This document shows positions 36,763-45,118 of a stretch of 64,000 nt of DNA, one piece after another. The notes beneath the pieces are model-generated. The model saw only the letters and a list, made by a program, of their open reading frames with translations, was not told the DNA's origin and did no database searches. The stretch lies in the NCBI GenBank assembly GCA_900467745.1, contig UBQW01000010.1:1-64000 (forward strand), read 5' to 3'. The DNA is from Hyphomicrobiales bacterium (GTDB lineage Bacteria > Pseudomonadota > Alphaproteobacteria > Rhizobiales > Rhizobiaceae). A program made the position numbers and the translations under genes. Numbering within the stretch: position 1 is the first letter of the stretch; each line of letters opens with the position of its first letter.

Positions 36763-37760
36763 GCTGCCACCTCTGCTGGAGTTTCCGCGGCGGCCTTGTC
36801 GCGCAAGATGATGCGGCCGCGATTGCGCTCGCGCCTTGCGTTGAAGACGACTGCGAGAATGATGACGGTGCCCGAGATCGCCATCTGCGTGAAGGGCGAG
36901 ATGCCGATGACGGGAAGGGCGTTCTTGATGACGCCGAGGAAAAGCGCGCCGAGCACGGTGCCAAGCACCGATCCGACGCCGCCGGCGATCGATATGCCGC
37001 CGATGACGCAGGCAGCCACGCTATCGAGCTCGAAGCCGTTGGCGATATCGACATAGGCGACCGCATAGCGCGACACCCAGAGGTAGCTCGCAAGACCGGC
37101 AAGCGCGCCCGACAGAACGAAGGCAAGGAACTTGGTCCAGCCGACATCGATACCGGCATAGACCGCCGCTGTCGGATTGCCGCCGGCGGCATAGGTAGAG
37201 CGGCCGAACTGGGTGTATCTCAGTACGATATAGATCAGCGCGACGATGATGATCGCGGCCCAGCTCAGCACCGGCATGCCGAGAACGACGGTGCGGGGAA
37301 CGTTGAGGAAGGTCGGCGTCATCTGATGCGCATTGACCCACTCGCCGCCGGAGAGCACGAATGCCATGCCGCGATAGATGGTGAGCGTTCCCAATGTGAC
37401 GACGATCGGCGGGATCTCGAGTGCCCAGACGAGGAAGCCATTGATGGCGCCGAGGCAGGCGCCAATGAGGATCGCGGCGAGGATCAGGACGATCAGCGGC
37501 AGATCCGGATGCGCGGCGTTCAGCATCGCAATCGCCATGCCGGTGAAGGCGAGGTTGGCGGCAACGGACAGGTCGATCGACTTCGTCAGGATAACCGTCA
37601 TCTGCGCCAGCGCCAAGATGATCAGGATCGACGTGTCGTTGAAGATGCCGGCAAGGTTTCCAGGCGTTGCAAAGCCGTCAGCGCGGCTCGAAAAGGCGGC
37701 GATCATCACCGCGATGATGATGAAGAGCAGCGTTTCGCGTTTTCTCAAGAGTCTGGACAT
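36759..37760 (-). CDS. rhaP: Rhamnose ABC transporter permease RhaP
   Basis: Second permease of the rhamnose importer, 333 residues with about nine membrane helices. The cytoplasmic loop DIANGFELDSVAACVIGGISIAGGVGS-like region near 255-280 contacts the ATPase. It starts 9 bases after rhaT and overlaps rhaQ by ATGA. The P/Q names follow the order known from Rhizobium leguminosarum. Confidence 0.93.
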   Translation of the reverse strand: MSRLLRKRETLLFIIIAVMIAAFSSRADGFATPGNLAGIFNDTSILIILALAQMTVILTKSIDLSVAANLAFTGMAIAMLNAAHPDLPLIVLILAAILIGACLGAINGFLVWALEIPPIVVTLGTLTIYRGMAFVLSGGEWVNAHQMTPTFLNVPRTVVLGMPVLSWAAIIIVALIYIVLRYTQFGRSTYAAGGNPTAAVYAGIDVGWTKFLAFVLSGALAGLASYLWVSRYAVAYVDIANGFELDSVAACVIGGISIAGGVGSVLGTVLGALFLGVIKNALPVIGISPFTQMAISGTVIILAVVFNARRERNRGRIILRDKAAAETPAEVAA

Positions 37761-37769
37761 CAGCTATCC

Positions 37770-39305
37770 TCAAGCGTTACCGGTCGCAGCGCGCACCAGC
37801 GTTTCCGGCGTCAGGTCCTTGCGCTCGAAAAGGCCGGCCGACAGGCCCTCCTTCATGACAAGCACCCGATCGGACATTCCGATGATCTCCGGCAGCTCCG
37901 ATGAGATCATGATGATGGAGAGGCCCTCGGCGGCGAGCTCGCTGATAAAGCCGTGCACGGCCGCCTTCGAGCCGATGTCGATGCCCTTGGTCGGTTCGTC
38001 GAGAATGATGACCTTGGGCATAGTCGCCAGCCATTTGCCGATGACCACCTTCTGCTGGTTGCCGCCGGACAGAGTTCCAACTGGAACCGAGAGTGCCGCC
38101 GCGCGCAGATCGAGCCGCTCGGCATACTTGCGCGCCAGCGCGAATTCATTGGCCGCCTTCAGGAAGCCTTTGCGCGAGGTGCGCCCCAGCGATGGCAGCG
38201 TCATGTTCTGGTAGATCGGCATCGGCAACGCCAGGCCGTGGCGGCCGCGCTCTTCCGGTACATAGACGATGCCCGCCCTGATCGCATCGAGCGGCGAGTT
38301 GATGCTGATCTCCCGGCCATCAAGCGTGAGCTTACCCGACAACGGCTTGGTGATGCCGAACAGGGACTGACAGAGTTCGGAACGGCCGGCGCCGATCAGG
38401 CCGTAAATGCCGAGAATTTCGCCCTTGCGAAGCGTCAGCGAGATATCGCGGAACTCTGTCTGGTGACAGTATTTCTCGACCTGCATCACCGGTCCGCCGA
38501 TCGCGACGTCGATCTTCGGGAACGCGTTCTCGACGTCGCGGCCGACCATCATGCGAACGATCTCGTCCTGCGGTGTGGCCTTCAAATTGCCGTGGCCGAC
38601 GGCGCGCCCGTCACGGAAGACAGCGAAGTTGTCAGCGATCTCGTAAAGCTCGTCGAACTTGTGGCTGATGAAAAGGATGGCTTTGCCCTGCGCCTTCAGG
38701 CCTTCGACGATACGGAAGAGATCGTCGATCTCCTTGCGCGACAGGGCGGCGGTCGGCTCATCCATGATGACGATGCGGGCCTCGATCGATAGTGCGCGCG
38801 AGATGGCCACGAGGTGGCGTTGCGCGATCGAGAGGTCCTTCAGACGGATCGTCGGATCGATATTGCTTTCAAGCGAGGTGAGCAGCGCCTTGGCGCGGCT
38901 GTTCATCAACTTCCAGTCGATGGTGCGCAAACGCGTGCGTGGCGCATGGCCGAGGAAGATGTTTTCGGCAACCGTCAGCTCGTCGAAGAGCACGGTTTCC
39001 TGATGGATCGCGGTGACGCCAGCATCGATCGCTGCCTGCGCATTGGCAAACGTCGTCGGCTTACCATCGATGAGGATTTCGCCTTCGTTCGGACGGTAGA
39101 TGCCGGTCAGGATCTTGACGAGCGTGGACTTGCCTGCACCGTTTTCGCCGATCAGCGCGGTTACCTTGCTTGAGTAGAGCGCGATGCTGACGTTATCGAG
39201 CGCCTTCACGCCAGGGAAAATCTGGGAGATGCCACGCATCTCGAGAATTGCGGGTACGTCGTTCGTCGCGACGCTAGCAACAGGTTGTTGAAGGGCGTTG
39301 TTCAT
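37770..39305 (-). CDS. rhaT: Rhamnose ABC transporter ATP-binding protein RhaT
   Basis: Sugar ABC ATPase of 511 residues with two fused nucleotide-binding domains (about 20-250 and 265-505). The first has Walker A GENGAGKST and the Walker B region IVIMDEPTAAL. The second has a degenerate Walker A (GLIGAGRSE) with the signature LSGGNQQK and IILDEPTKGID, the normal asymmetry of the RbsA/MglA type. It energises uptake by RhaS/RhaP/RhaQ and is separated from rhaS by a hairpin. Confidence 0.95.
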   Translation of the reverse strand: MNNALQQPVASVATNDVPAILEMRGISQIFPGVKALDNVSIALYSSKVTALIGENGAGKSTLVKILTGIYRPNEGEILIDGKPTTFANAQAAIDAGVTAIHQETVLFDELTVAENIFLGHAPRTRLRTIDWKLMNSRAKALLTSLESNIDPTIRLKDLSIAQRHLVAISRALSIEARIVIMDEPTAALSRKEIDDLFRIVEGLKAQGKAILFISHKFDELYEIADNFAVFRDGRAVGHGNLKATPQDEIVRMMVGRDVENAFPKIDVAIGGPVMQVEKYCHQTEFRDISLTLRKGEILGIYGLIGAGRSELCQSLFGITKPLSGKLTLDGREISINSPLDAIRAGIVYVPEERGRHGLALPMPIYQNMTLPSLGRTSRKGFLKAANEFALARKYAERLDLRAAALSVPVGTLSGGNQQKVVIGKWLATMPKVIILDEPTKGIDIGSKAAVHGFISELAAEGLSIIMISSELPEIIGMSDRVLVMKEGLSAGLFERKDLTPETLVRAATGNA

Positions 39306-39334
39306 CAGCGCTTACCAGTGTTCATTGGGAAGGG

Positions 39335-39355
39335 CCCGGCGGCAATACCGCCGGG
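39335..39355 (-). repeat. Intercistronic hairpin between rhaS and rhaT
   Basis: CCCGGCGG-CAATA-CCGCCGGG forms a perfect 8-bp stem with a 5-base loop right after the rhaS stop. It lacks a T-tract on the minus strand, so it is more likely a 3' stabiliser of the rhaS message than a full terminator. Confidence 0.75.
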
Positions 39356-39376
39356 TTTTGTCTGTCCGCGAAAGGC

Positions 39377-40372
39377 TTAGAAAACCTTCGAGAACTGATC
39401 GATGTTCGACGCATTGTAGATGAACGGATCGGCCATTGCGGCTTCGCCCTTGTCGTCCACCTTGATCTTGCCCATGCGGCCGGCTTCGATTTCGGTGCCC
39501 GGCGCTCCGGTCGCGTCACCCTTTACGAGGTGATAGGCGATCTGCGTTGCGGAGTAGCCGAGGTCGATCGGGTTCCAGATCGCGAATTCCTTCGTCGCAC
39601 CCGACTTGATCGCACCGGCCATTTCGGACGGCAGGCCGAGACCCGTGACATAAACCTTGCCGACGAGACCCTTGTCTTCGACGACCTTGGAAGCGGCCAG
39701 AACGCCGACCGTCGTCGGAGCAACGATGACCTTGACGTTCGGGTTCGACTTCAGGAGGCCTTCGGCTTCGCGGTAAGACTTGTCGGAGAGGTCGTCGCCA
39801 TAAACGGTGGTGACGAGGTTCAGACCGTCGAAGTCCTTCAGCTGCTTCTTCATCTGGTCAATCCAGATGTTCTGGTTCGTCGAGGTGGTGGTTGCAGACA
39901 GGATCGCGAAGTCACCCTTGCCGCCTTCGAGGTGATCCTTGACGAGCGTCAGGCACATCTTGCCGATCAGTTCGTTCGACGACGGGTTCAGCTGCAGGAT
40001 ACGGCCGTCCTTGTTGACACCGGAATCCCAGGAGATGACCTTGATGCCACGCTGCTTGGCCTTCTTTAGGGCCGGTACGACAGCGTCGGGGTCGTTGGCG
40101 GAGATCGCAATGGCGTCGACGCCCTGCGCGATCAGCGAGTTGATGACTTCGATCTGGCCTTCGGCCGTCGTCGAGGTCGGGCCGGTGTAGATCACTTCTA
40201 CGCCGCCGAGTTCCTTGGCTGCTTCCTGTGCGCCCTTGTTGGCGGCTTCAAAGAAGCCGTTGCCGAGCGACTTGACCACGAGGCCAATCTTGACGTCCTT
40301 GGCGCTTGCTGCACCAGCCATCAATGCGACGGCAAAGGCGACGCCCACCGCCAGTGTCTTTGCGAGTTTCAT
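39377..40372 (-). CDS. rhaS: Rhamnose ABC transporter substrate-binding protein RhaS
   Basis: Periplasmic binding protein of 331 residues in the ribose-binding (type 1) family. The start at 40372 follows GGGAGGAAGAAA and gives a signal peptide cleaved at ASA|KDVKIG. The mature protein has two alpha/beta lobes, with DAIAISANDPDAV near 95 and VTGLGLPSEMAGAIKSG near 255. It captures rhamnose for RhaPQT. Confidence 0.94.
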   Translation of the reverse strand: MKLAKTLAVGVAFAVALMAGAASAKDVKIGLVVKSLGNGFFEAANKGAQEAAKELGGVEVIYTGPTSTTAEGQIEVINSLIAQGVDAIAISANDPDAVVPALKKAKQRGIKVISWDSGVNKDGRILQLNPSSNELIGKMCLTLVKDHLEGGKGDFAILSATTTSTNQNIWIDQMKKQLKDFDGLNLVTTVYGDDLSDKSYREAEGLLKSNPNVKVIVAPTTVGVLAASKVVEDKGLVGKVYVTGLGLPSEMAGAIKSGATKEFAIWNPIDLGYSATQIAYHLVKGDATGAPGTEIEAGRMGKIKVDDKGEAAMADPFIYNASNIDQFSKVF

Positions 40373-40422
40373 GCTTTCTTCCTCCCACGTTGATTGACTT
40401 GACCACATCCTGCCGGCGCCGT

Positions 40423-41232
40423 TCAGGCAACCGACGAGGAATCCTCCTTTGCCTGCGAGACCACGCTCGCAACCACGAGCTTGACGCCCGCATCCTCGAT
40501 CATCCGCACAGCCTCATCGGACACGCCCTCGTCCGTGATCACGGTCGTGACGCGATCGAGCCCGCATAAAATGAGGCTCGAGCGGCGATGAAACTTGCTG
40601 GAATCGACCATGACGATCAGCTCGTCAGCCTGATGCATCAACTTCTGCTCGCTCTGAATGATCTGCGCGTCCGCTTCCATGATGCCGAGCGGACCCACGC
40701 CCTGCGCACCGATGAAAAAGCGCCGCGCATAGAAATTGCGGATCGCGTCATTGTCGAAAGGCGACAGGATCAGGCTCTGCTCGCGATAGATCACACCGCC
40801 GGGAACCGTCACAGTGTTCTTCGAGTGCTTAACCAGATGTTCGGCGATCGCGAACGAATTGGTCATCACCTGCATGCGATGCGCCGCCATGAAATGCACC
40901 ATCTGGAAGGTGGTCGTTCCCCCGTTTATGATGATGGCGTCACCAGGATCGCAGAGATCGACGGCCGCGCGCGCAATTGCGCGCTTTTTATCGGAATTGA
41001 CAGATTCTGACACTCGGAAAGGCCTGCCGGCTAGATTGCCGAGCTGCGGCGGATGCACGGCTTCTGCCCCACCACGCACGCGCCGGATCTTTCCCTGCAC
41101 GTGAAGCGCCGCGATATCGCGCCGGATCGTCGCCTCGGAAGCCTCGGTCAGCTCAGAAATATCCTGAACCGTCACGACCGACTTTTCCTGTACGGCGCTC
41201 AATATGATGCGATGGCGTTCGCGTTCGTGCAT
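40423..41232 (-). CDS. rhaR: DeoR-family regulator of rhamnose catabolism RhaR
   Basis: Transcription factor of 269 residues. The N-terminal winged helix reads RHRIILSAVQEK...ASEATIRRDIAALHVQGKIRRVRGGAE. The C-terminal DeoRC sensor domain (about 75-240) has INGGTTTFQMV. The start at 41232 has GGAGGAA upstream. It should repress both the rhaRSTPQUK and rhaDI units, with a phosphorylated sugar such as rhamnulose-1-phosphate a likely effector. It is divergent from rhaD. Confidence 0.93.
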   Translation of the reverse strand: MHERERHRIILSAVQEKSVVTVQDISELTEASEATIRRDIAALHVQGKIRRVRGGAEAVHPPQLGNLAGRPFRVSESVNSDKKRAIARAAVDLCDPGDAIIINGGTTTFQMVHFMAAHRMQVMTNSFAIAEHLVKHSKNTVTVPGGVIYREQSLILSPFDNDAIRNFYARRFFIGAQGVGPLGIMEADAQIIQSEQKLMHQADELIVMVDSSKFHRRSSLILCGLDRVTTVITDEGVSDEAVRMIEDAGVKLVVASVVSQAKEDSSSVA

Positions 41233-41282
41233 GGGTTCCTCCTGCATCGTTTATTTCGCAGTTGTGACAATGTGTCAATCAC

Positions 41283-41343
41283 AAACGATCATATTTTTAC
41301 ATATTGCGTTGCAACATAATCGATTTTGATCGTTTTCGATTGA
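41283..41343. promoter_or_regulatory. Candidate RhaR operator in the rhaR-rhaD divergent region
   Basis: AAACGATCA at 41283-41291 and its exact complement TGATCGTTT at 41327-41335 form a 9-bp inverted repeat with a 35-base gap. The second arm is nested in AATCGA-N12-TCGATT (41318-41341). Widely spaced inverted boxes with TGATCGTTT-like sequence suit DeoR-family repressors. The region lies between the divergent starts at 41232 and 41431. Confidence 0.55.
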
Positions 41344-41430
41344 CAACGCTGCTTTTGATGAGCGATACCGTCCACGCAAAGGACGCATTTCTCATTTCGC
41401 GTTCTGAAGAATTCTACATGGGAGGATGAC

Positions 41431-43527
41431 ATGGCGGCAACCGTCCGGCTTCTGGATAACCGTTGGGATGACTCGTACGCTGCAGGCCTGGATGAGCCTG
41501 GAAAGCTACTCTATCGCTCGAACCTGCTGGGTGCTGACAAGCGTATCACCAACTATGGCGGCGGCAACACGTCTGCCAAGGTCATGGAAACCGACCCGCT
41601 GACCGGCGAAAAAGTCAAGGTTCTCTGGGTCAAGGGTTCGGGCGGCGACGTCGGCACGATCAAGCTCGACGGCTTTGCCACCCTCTATCAGGACAAGCTG
41701 GATTCGCTGAAGGGCATCTACAAGGGCGTTGAAGACGAAGACCGGATGGTCAGCTTCCTTCCTCATTGCACCTACAACCTCAACAGCCGCGCCGCCTCGA
41801 TCGACACGCCGCTGCATGGTTTCGTGCCCTTCACGCATGTCGACCACATGCATCCTGACGCGATCATCGCGATCGCCGCTTCGAAGAATTCCAAGGAGTT
41901 GACGCAGCAGATCTTTGGTGCTGACATCGGCTGGCTGCCGTGGCGCCGCCCGGGCTTCCAGCTCGGCCTCGACCTCGAGGCCTACGTCGAGGCGAACCCG
42001 AATTCCAAGGGTGTCGTGCTCGAAAGCCATGGTCTCTTCACCTGGGCCAACGATGCCAAGGCTTGCTACGAACTGACGCTCGACATTATCAACAAGGCGA
42101 TCGTCTGGTTTGCCGAGAAGACTGAAGGCAAGACGATCTTCGGTGGCGCCGCCACTGAGAGCTTGGCCATCGAACAGCGCCGCGTCATCGCCGCCCGCCT
42201 GATGCCTGAAATCCGCGGTCGCATCGGCAAGGCGGAACGCAAGCTCGGCCACTTCGATGATCAGGACGCAGTCCTTGAATTCGTCAACTCGAAGAACTTG
42301 GCACCGCTCGGCGCGCTCGGCACCAGCTGCCCCGACCACTTCCTACGCACCAAGATCCGCCCGCTAATCATCGATTTCGACCCGGCGAAGCCGGATGTGG
42401 ATGCGATCGTTGCCGGTCTTGATAAGGCGCTCGAAGACTACCGCGCCGACTACGCGCGCTACTACAACGACTGCAAGCATGACAATTCGCCCGCTATGCG
42501 CGACGCGAACCCGGTCATCTTCCTCATTCCCGGCGTCGGCATGCTGTCTTTTGCCCGCGACAAGGCAACGGCACGTATTGCCAGCGAGTTCTACGTCAAC
42601 GCCATCAACGTCATGCGCGGCGCGTCGACCGTCTCCGAGTACCAGGGCCTACCTGAGCAGGAAGCCTTCGATATCGAATACTGGCTGCTCGAGGAGGCCA
42701 AGCTTCAGCGCATGCCGAAGCCGAAGAGCCTGGCTGGCAAGGTTGCCTTCGTCACTGGCGGTGCCGGCGGCATCGGCCGCGCGACGGCGGCCCGCCTGAT
42801 CGGCGAAGGTGCCTGCGTGGTGCTGGCCGATATCGACCAGGAAGCGCTCGACAGCACGAAGGCCGATTTCGCCAAGCAGTTCGGCGCCGATGCCGTTCGC
42901 GGCGTCAAGCTTGATGTGACCAAGGAAGACGGCGTGATCTCGTCCTTCGCGGAAGCCTGTGTCGAATTCGGCGGCGTCGACATCCTGGTTTCGAACGCCG
43001 GCATTGCATCGTCCGCGCCGATCGAAAACACTGAGCTTTCGATGTGGAACAAGAACATCGACATCCTGGCGACCGGCTACTTCCTGGTTTCGCGCGAAGC
43101 CTTCCGCCTATTCCGCAAGCAGAACCTCGGCGGCAACGTCGTCTTCGTCGCCTCCAAGAACGGCCTAGCGTCGTCGCCGAACGCTGCTGCCTACTGCACG
43201 GCCAAGGCTGCCGAGATCCATCTCGCCCGTTGCTTGGCGCTCGAAGGCGCGGAAGCGGGCATTCGCGTCAACACCGTCAACCCGGATGCGGTTCTGCGTG
43301 GATCGAAAATCTGGAACGGCGAGTGGCGCGAGCAGCGCGCGGCATCGTCGAAAATCGAGATCAACGAGCTGGAGGAACACTACCGCAAGCGCTCCATGCT
43401 GAAGCTCAACGTCTTCCCTGAAGACATCGCCGAAGCGATCTACTTCCTGGCGTCCGATCTCTCGGCAAAGTCCACCGGCAACATCATCAATGTCGATGCC
43501 GGCAACGCGCAGAGCTTCCCGCGCTGA
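41431..43527 (+). CDS. rhaD: Bifunctional rhamnulose-1-phosphate aldolase / lactaldehyde dehydrogenase-type SDR RhaD
   Basis: Fusion protein of 698 residues. The N-terminal class II aldolase domain (about 25-400) splits rhamnulose-1-phosphate into dihydroxyacetone phosphate and lactaldehyde; metal-binding His are seen in HGFVPFTHVDHMHPDA and ESHGLFTW. The C-terminal short-chain dehydrogenase domain (about 430-695) has VTGGAGGIGRAT and YCTAKAAE and should act on lactaldehyde. GGGAGGATGAC precedes the ATG. It is the first gene of the rhaDI unit. Confidence 0.95.
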   Translation: MAATVRLLDNRWDDSYAAGLDEPGKLLYRSNLLGADKRITNYGGGNTSAKVMETDPLTGEKVKVLWVKGSGGDVGTIKLDGFATLYQDKLDSLKGIYKGVEDEDRMVSFLPHCTYNLNSRAASIDTPLHGFVPFTHVDHMHPDAIIAIAASKNSKELTQQIFGADIGWLPWRRPGFQLGLDLEAYVEANPNSKGVVLESHGLFTWANDAKACYELTLDIINKAIVWFAEKTEGKTIFGGAATESLAIEQRRVIAARLMPEIRGRIGKAERKLGHFDDQDAVLEFVNSKNLAPLGALGTSCPDHFLRTKIRPLIIDFDPAKPDVDAIVAGLDKALEDYRADYARYYNDCKHDNSPAMRDANPVIFLIPGVGMLSFARDKATARIASEFYVNAINVMRGASTVSEYQGLPEQEAFDIEYWLLEEAKLQRMPKPKSLAGKVAFVTGGAGGIGRATAARLIGEGACVVLADIDQEALDSTKADFAKQFGADAVRGVKLDVTKEDGVISSFAEACVEFGGVDILVSNAGIASSAPIENTELSMWNKNIDILATGYFLVSREAFRLFRKQNLGGNVVFVASKNGLASSPNAAAYCTAKAAEIHLARCLALEGAEAGIRVNTVNPDAVLRGSKIWNGEWREQRAASSKIEINELEEHYRKRSMLKLNVFPEDIAEAIYFLASDLSAKSTGNIINVDAGNAQSFPR

Positions 43528-43530
43528 TCG

Positions 43531-43689
43531 CTATCGCCGGAGGATCACCCAAACCGCATGGATGATCCCCGGCACGTAGCCGCACAGCGTCAGCAGTATA
43601 TTGAGCCAGAACTGCAGGCCGATTCCGACCTGCAGGAATACACTGACAGGTGGCAGGATGATCGCGAAAAGAATGCGTATGATGTCCAA
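43531..43689 (-). CDS. Pmp3/YqaE-family small membrane protein
   Basis: A 52-residue, two-helix membrane protein in the gap between rhaD and rhaI, on the opposite strand. The translation begins (TTG)DIIRILFAIILPPVSVF, continues LQVGIGLQFWLNILLTL and ends GYVPGIIHAVWVILRR, the full Pmp3 (UPF0057) pattern. TTG at 43689 is preceded by GAGG at five bases; no in-frame ATG is available. Family members help keep membrane potential and salt tolerance. Its stop lies three bases from the rhaD stop. A GAAC-N17-CGTT element upstream may make it part of the general stress response. Confidence 0.88.
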   Translation of the reverse strand: MDIIRILFAIILPPVSVFLQVGIGLQFWLNILLTLCGYVPGIIHAVWVILRR

Positions 43690-43727
43690 GGTCGCCTCAT
43701 TACTGATTTGAGTATTTCATGCATCGA

Positions 43728-43753
43728 AACGCGGACAGGAGCCGGTTGGTTCG
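43728..43753 (-). promoter_or_regulatory. Possible EcfG-type promoter of the Pmp3 gene
   Basis: On the minus strand CGAAC (43753-43749) is followed after 17 bases by CGTT (43731-43728). This matches the EcfG consensus except for the first G. It overlaps the region just before rhaI on the other strand. Confidence 0.4.
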
Positions 43754-43773
43754 ATGCCACACGGGAGGAATTC

Positions 43774-45066
43774 ATGGCCGAAACCAAAATCGCGCAGGAT
43801 GTGATTGCGCAAGAAAACGAAAAGCGCGCAGCCGCGCTCAAATCCGATTACGAAGCCTTGGGCGCCAACCTGTCGCGCCGTGGCGTGGACATTGAGGCGA
43901 TCACGCGCCGCGTCTCCGAATTCTTCGTCGCCGTTCCATCCTGGGGCGTCGGCACCGGCGGCACGCGCTTTGCCCGCTTCCCCGGCACCGGCGAGCCGCG
44001 CGGGATCTTCGACAAGCTCGACGATTGCTCCGTCATCAACGAACTGACCCGCGCCACGCCGAACGTCTCGCTCCACATTCCGTGGGACAAGACCGACGTC
44101 AAGGAATTGAAGGCGAAGGGCGATCAGCTCGGCCTCGGCTTCGACGCCATGAATTCCAACACCTTTTCAGACGCGCCCGGCCAGGCCCATTCCTACAAGT
44201 ACGGATCGCTCAGCCACACGGACGCGGCAACGCGCGCGCAGGCAGTCGAGCACAACATTGAATGCATCGAGATCGGCAAGGCGATCGGCTCCAAGGCGCT
44301 GACCGTCTGGGTTGGCGACGGCTCGAACTTCCCGGGCCAGAGCAACTTCACCCGCTCCTTCGAACGCTACCTCGCCTCGATGGCCGACATCTACAAGGCG
44401 CTGCCTGACGACTGGAAGCTGTTTTCCGAACACAAGATGTACGAGCCGGCCTTCTATTCGACCGTCGTGCAGGACTGGGGCACGAATTACTTGATCGCCC
44501 AGACCCTCGGGCCGAAGGCGCATTGCCTCGTCGACCTCGGCCACCATGCGCCGAACACCAACATCGAAATGATCGTCGCCCGCCTGATCCAGTTCGGCAA
44601 GCTCGGCGGCTTCCACTTCAACGACTCGAAGTACGGCGATGACGACCTCGACGCCGGTTCGATCGAGCCCTACCGTCTGTTCCTCGTCTTCAACGAGCTG
44701 GTCGAGGCCGAGCAGCGCGGCGTCAACGACTTCAACCCGGCCCACATGATCGATCAGTCGCACAATGTGACCGATCCAATCGAAAGCCTGATCAACAGCG
44801 CCAACGAAATCCGCCGCGCCTATGCGCAGGCGCTGATCGTCGACCGCAAGGCGCTGGCAGGTTTCCAGGATGAGAACGACGCGCTGATGGCAACGGAAAC
44901 GCTGAAGCGCGGCTATCGCACCGATGTCGAGCCGATCCTTGCCGAAGCCCGCCGTCGCGCCGGTGGCGCGGTCGATCCGGTCGCCACCTACCGCGCCAGC
45001 GGCTATCGCAAGAAGGTTGCCGCGGAGCGCCCGGCTTCCGTGGGCGGCAGCGGCGGCATTATCTGA
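43774..45066 (+). CDS. rhaI: L-rhamnose isomerase RhaI
   Basis: Metal-dependent TIM-barrel isomerase of 430 residues that converts L-rhamnose to L-rhamnulose; length and sequence fit the Pseudomonas stutzeri subtype. The start at 43774 has GGGAGGAATTC directly upstream. The open frame continues to 43558 but that part is antisense to the Pmp3 gene and not isomerase-like. Metal-site segments include KLFSEHKMYEPAF near 215, DLGHHAPNTNIE near 255 and GGFHFNDSKYGDDDLDAGS near 280. It is the last gene of rhaDI and ends in a terminator. Confidence 0.95.
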   Translation: MAETKIAQDVIAQENEKRAAALKSDYEALGANLSRRGVDIEAITRRVSEFFVAVPSWGVGTGGTRFARFPGTGEPRGIFDKLDDCSVINELTRATPNVSLHIPWDKTDVKELKAKGDQLGLGFDAMNSNTFSDAPGQAHSYKYGSLSHTDAATRAQAVEHNIECIEIGKAIGSKALTVWVGDGSNFPGQSNFTRSFERYLASMADIYKALPDDWKLFSEHKMYEPAFYSTVVQDWGTNYLIAQTLGPKAHCLVDLGHHAPNTNIEMIVARLIQFGKLGGFHFNDSKYGDDDLDAGSIEPYRLFLVFNELVEAEQRGVNDFNPAHMIDQSHNVTDPIESLINSANEIRRAYAQALIVDRKALAGFQDENDALMATETLKRGYRTDVEPILAEARRRAGGAVDPVATYRASGYRKKVAAERPASVGGSGGII

Positions 45067-45081
45067 GGTCGAAGAATTGCT

Positions 45082-45116
45082 CGAGCCGCCGCGACAATCG
45101 TGGCGGCTCGATTTTT
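45082..45116 (+). terminator. Rho-independent terminator of rhaDI
   Basis: CGAGCCGCC at 45082-45090 pairs with GGCGGCTCG at 45102-45110; the stem extends by three more pairs (one G-T) around the loop ACAAT and is followed by ATTTTT. It lies 16 bases after the rhaI stop. Confidence 0.9.
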
Positions 45117-45118
45117 AA

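Noticed and set aside
43558..43773. In-frame N-terminal extension of rhaI by 72 codons
   Set aside because: The extension lacks similarity to rhamnose isomerase, has no ribosome-binding site, and is antisense to the Pmp3 gene; the ATG at 43774 has GGGAGGA at the right distance.
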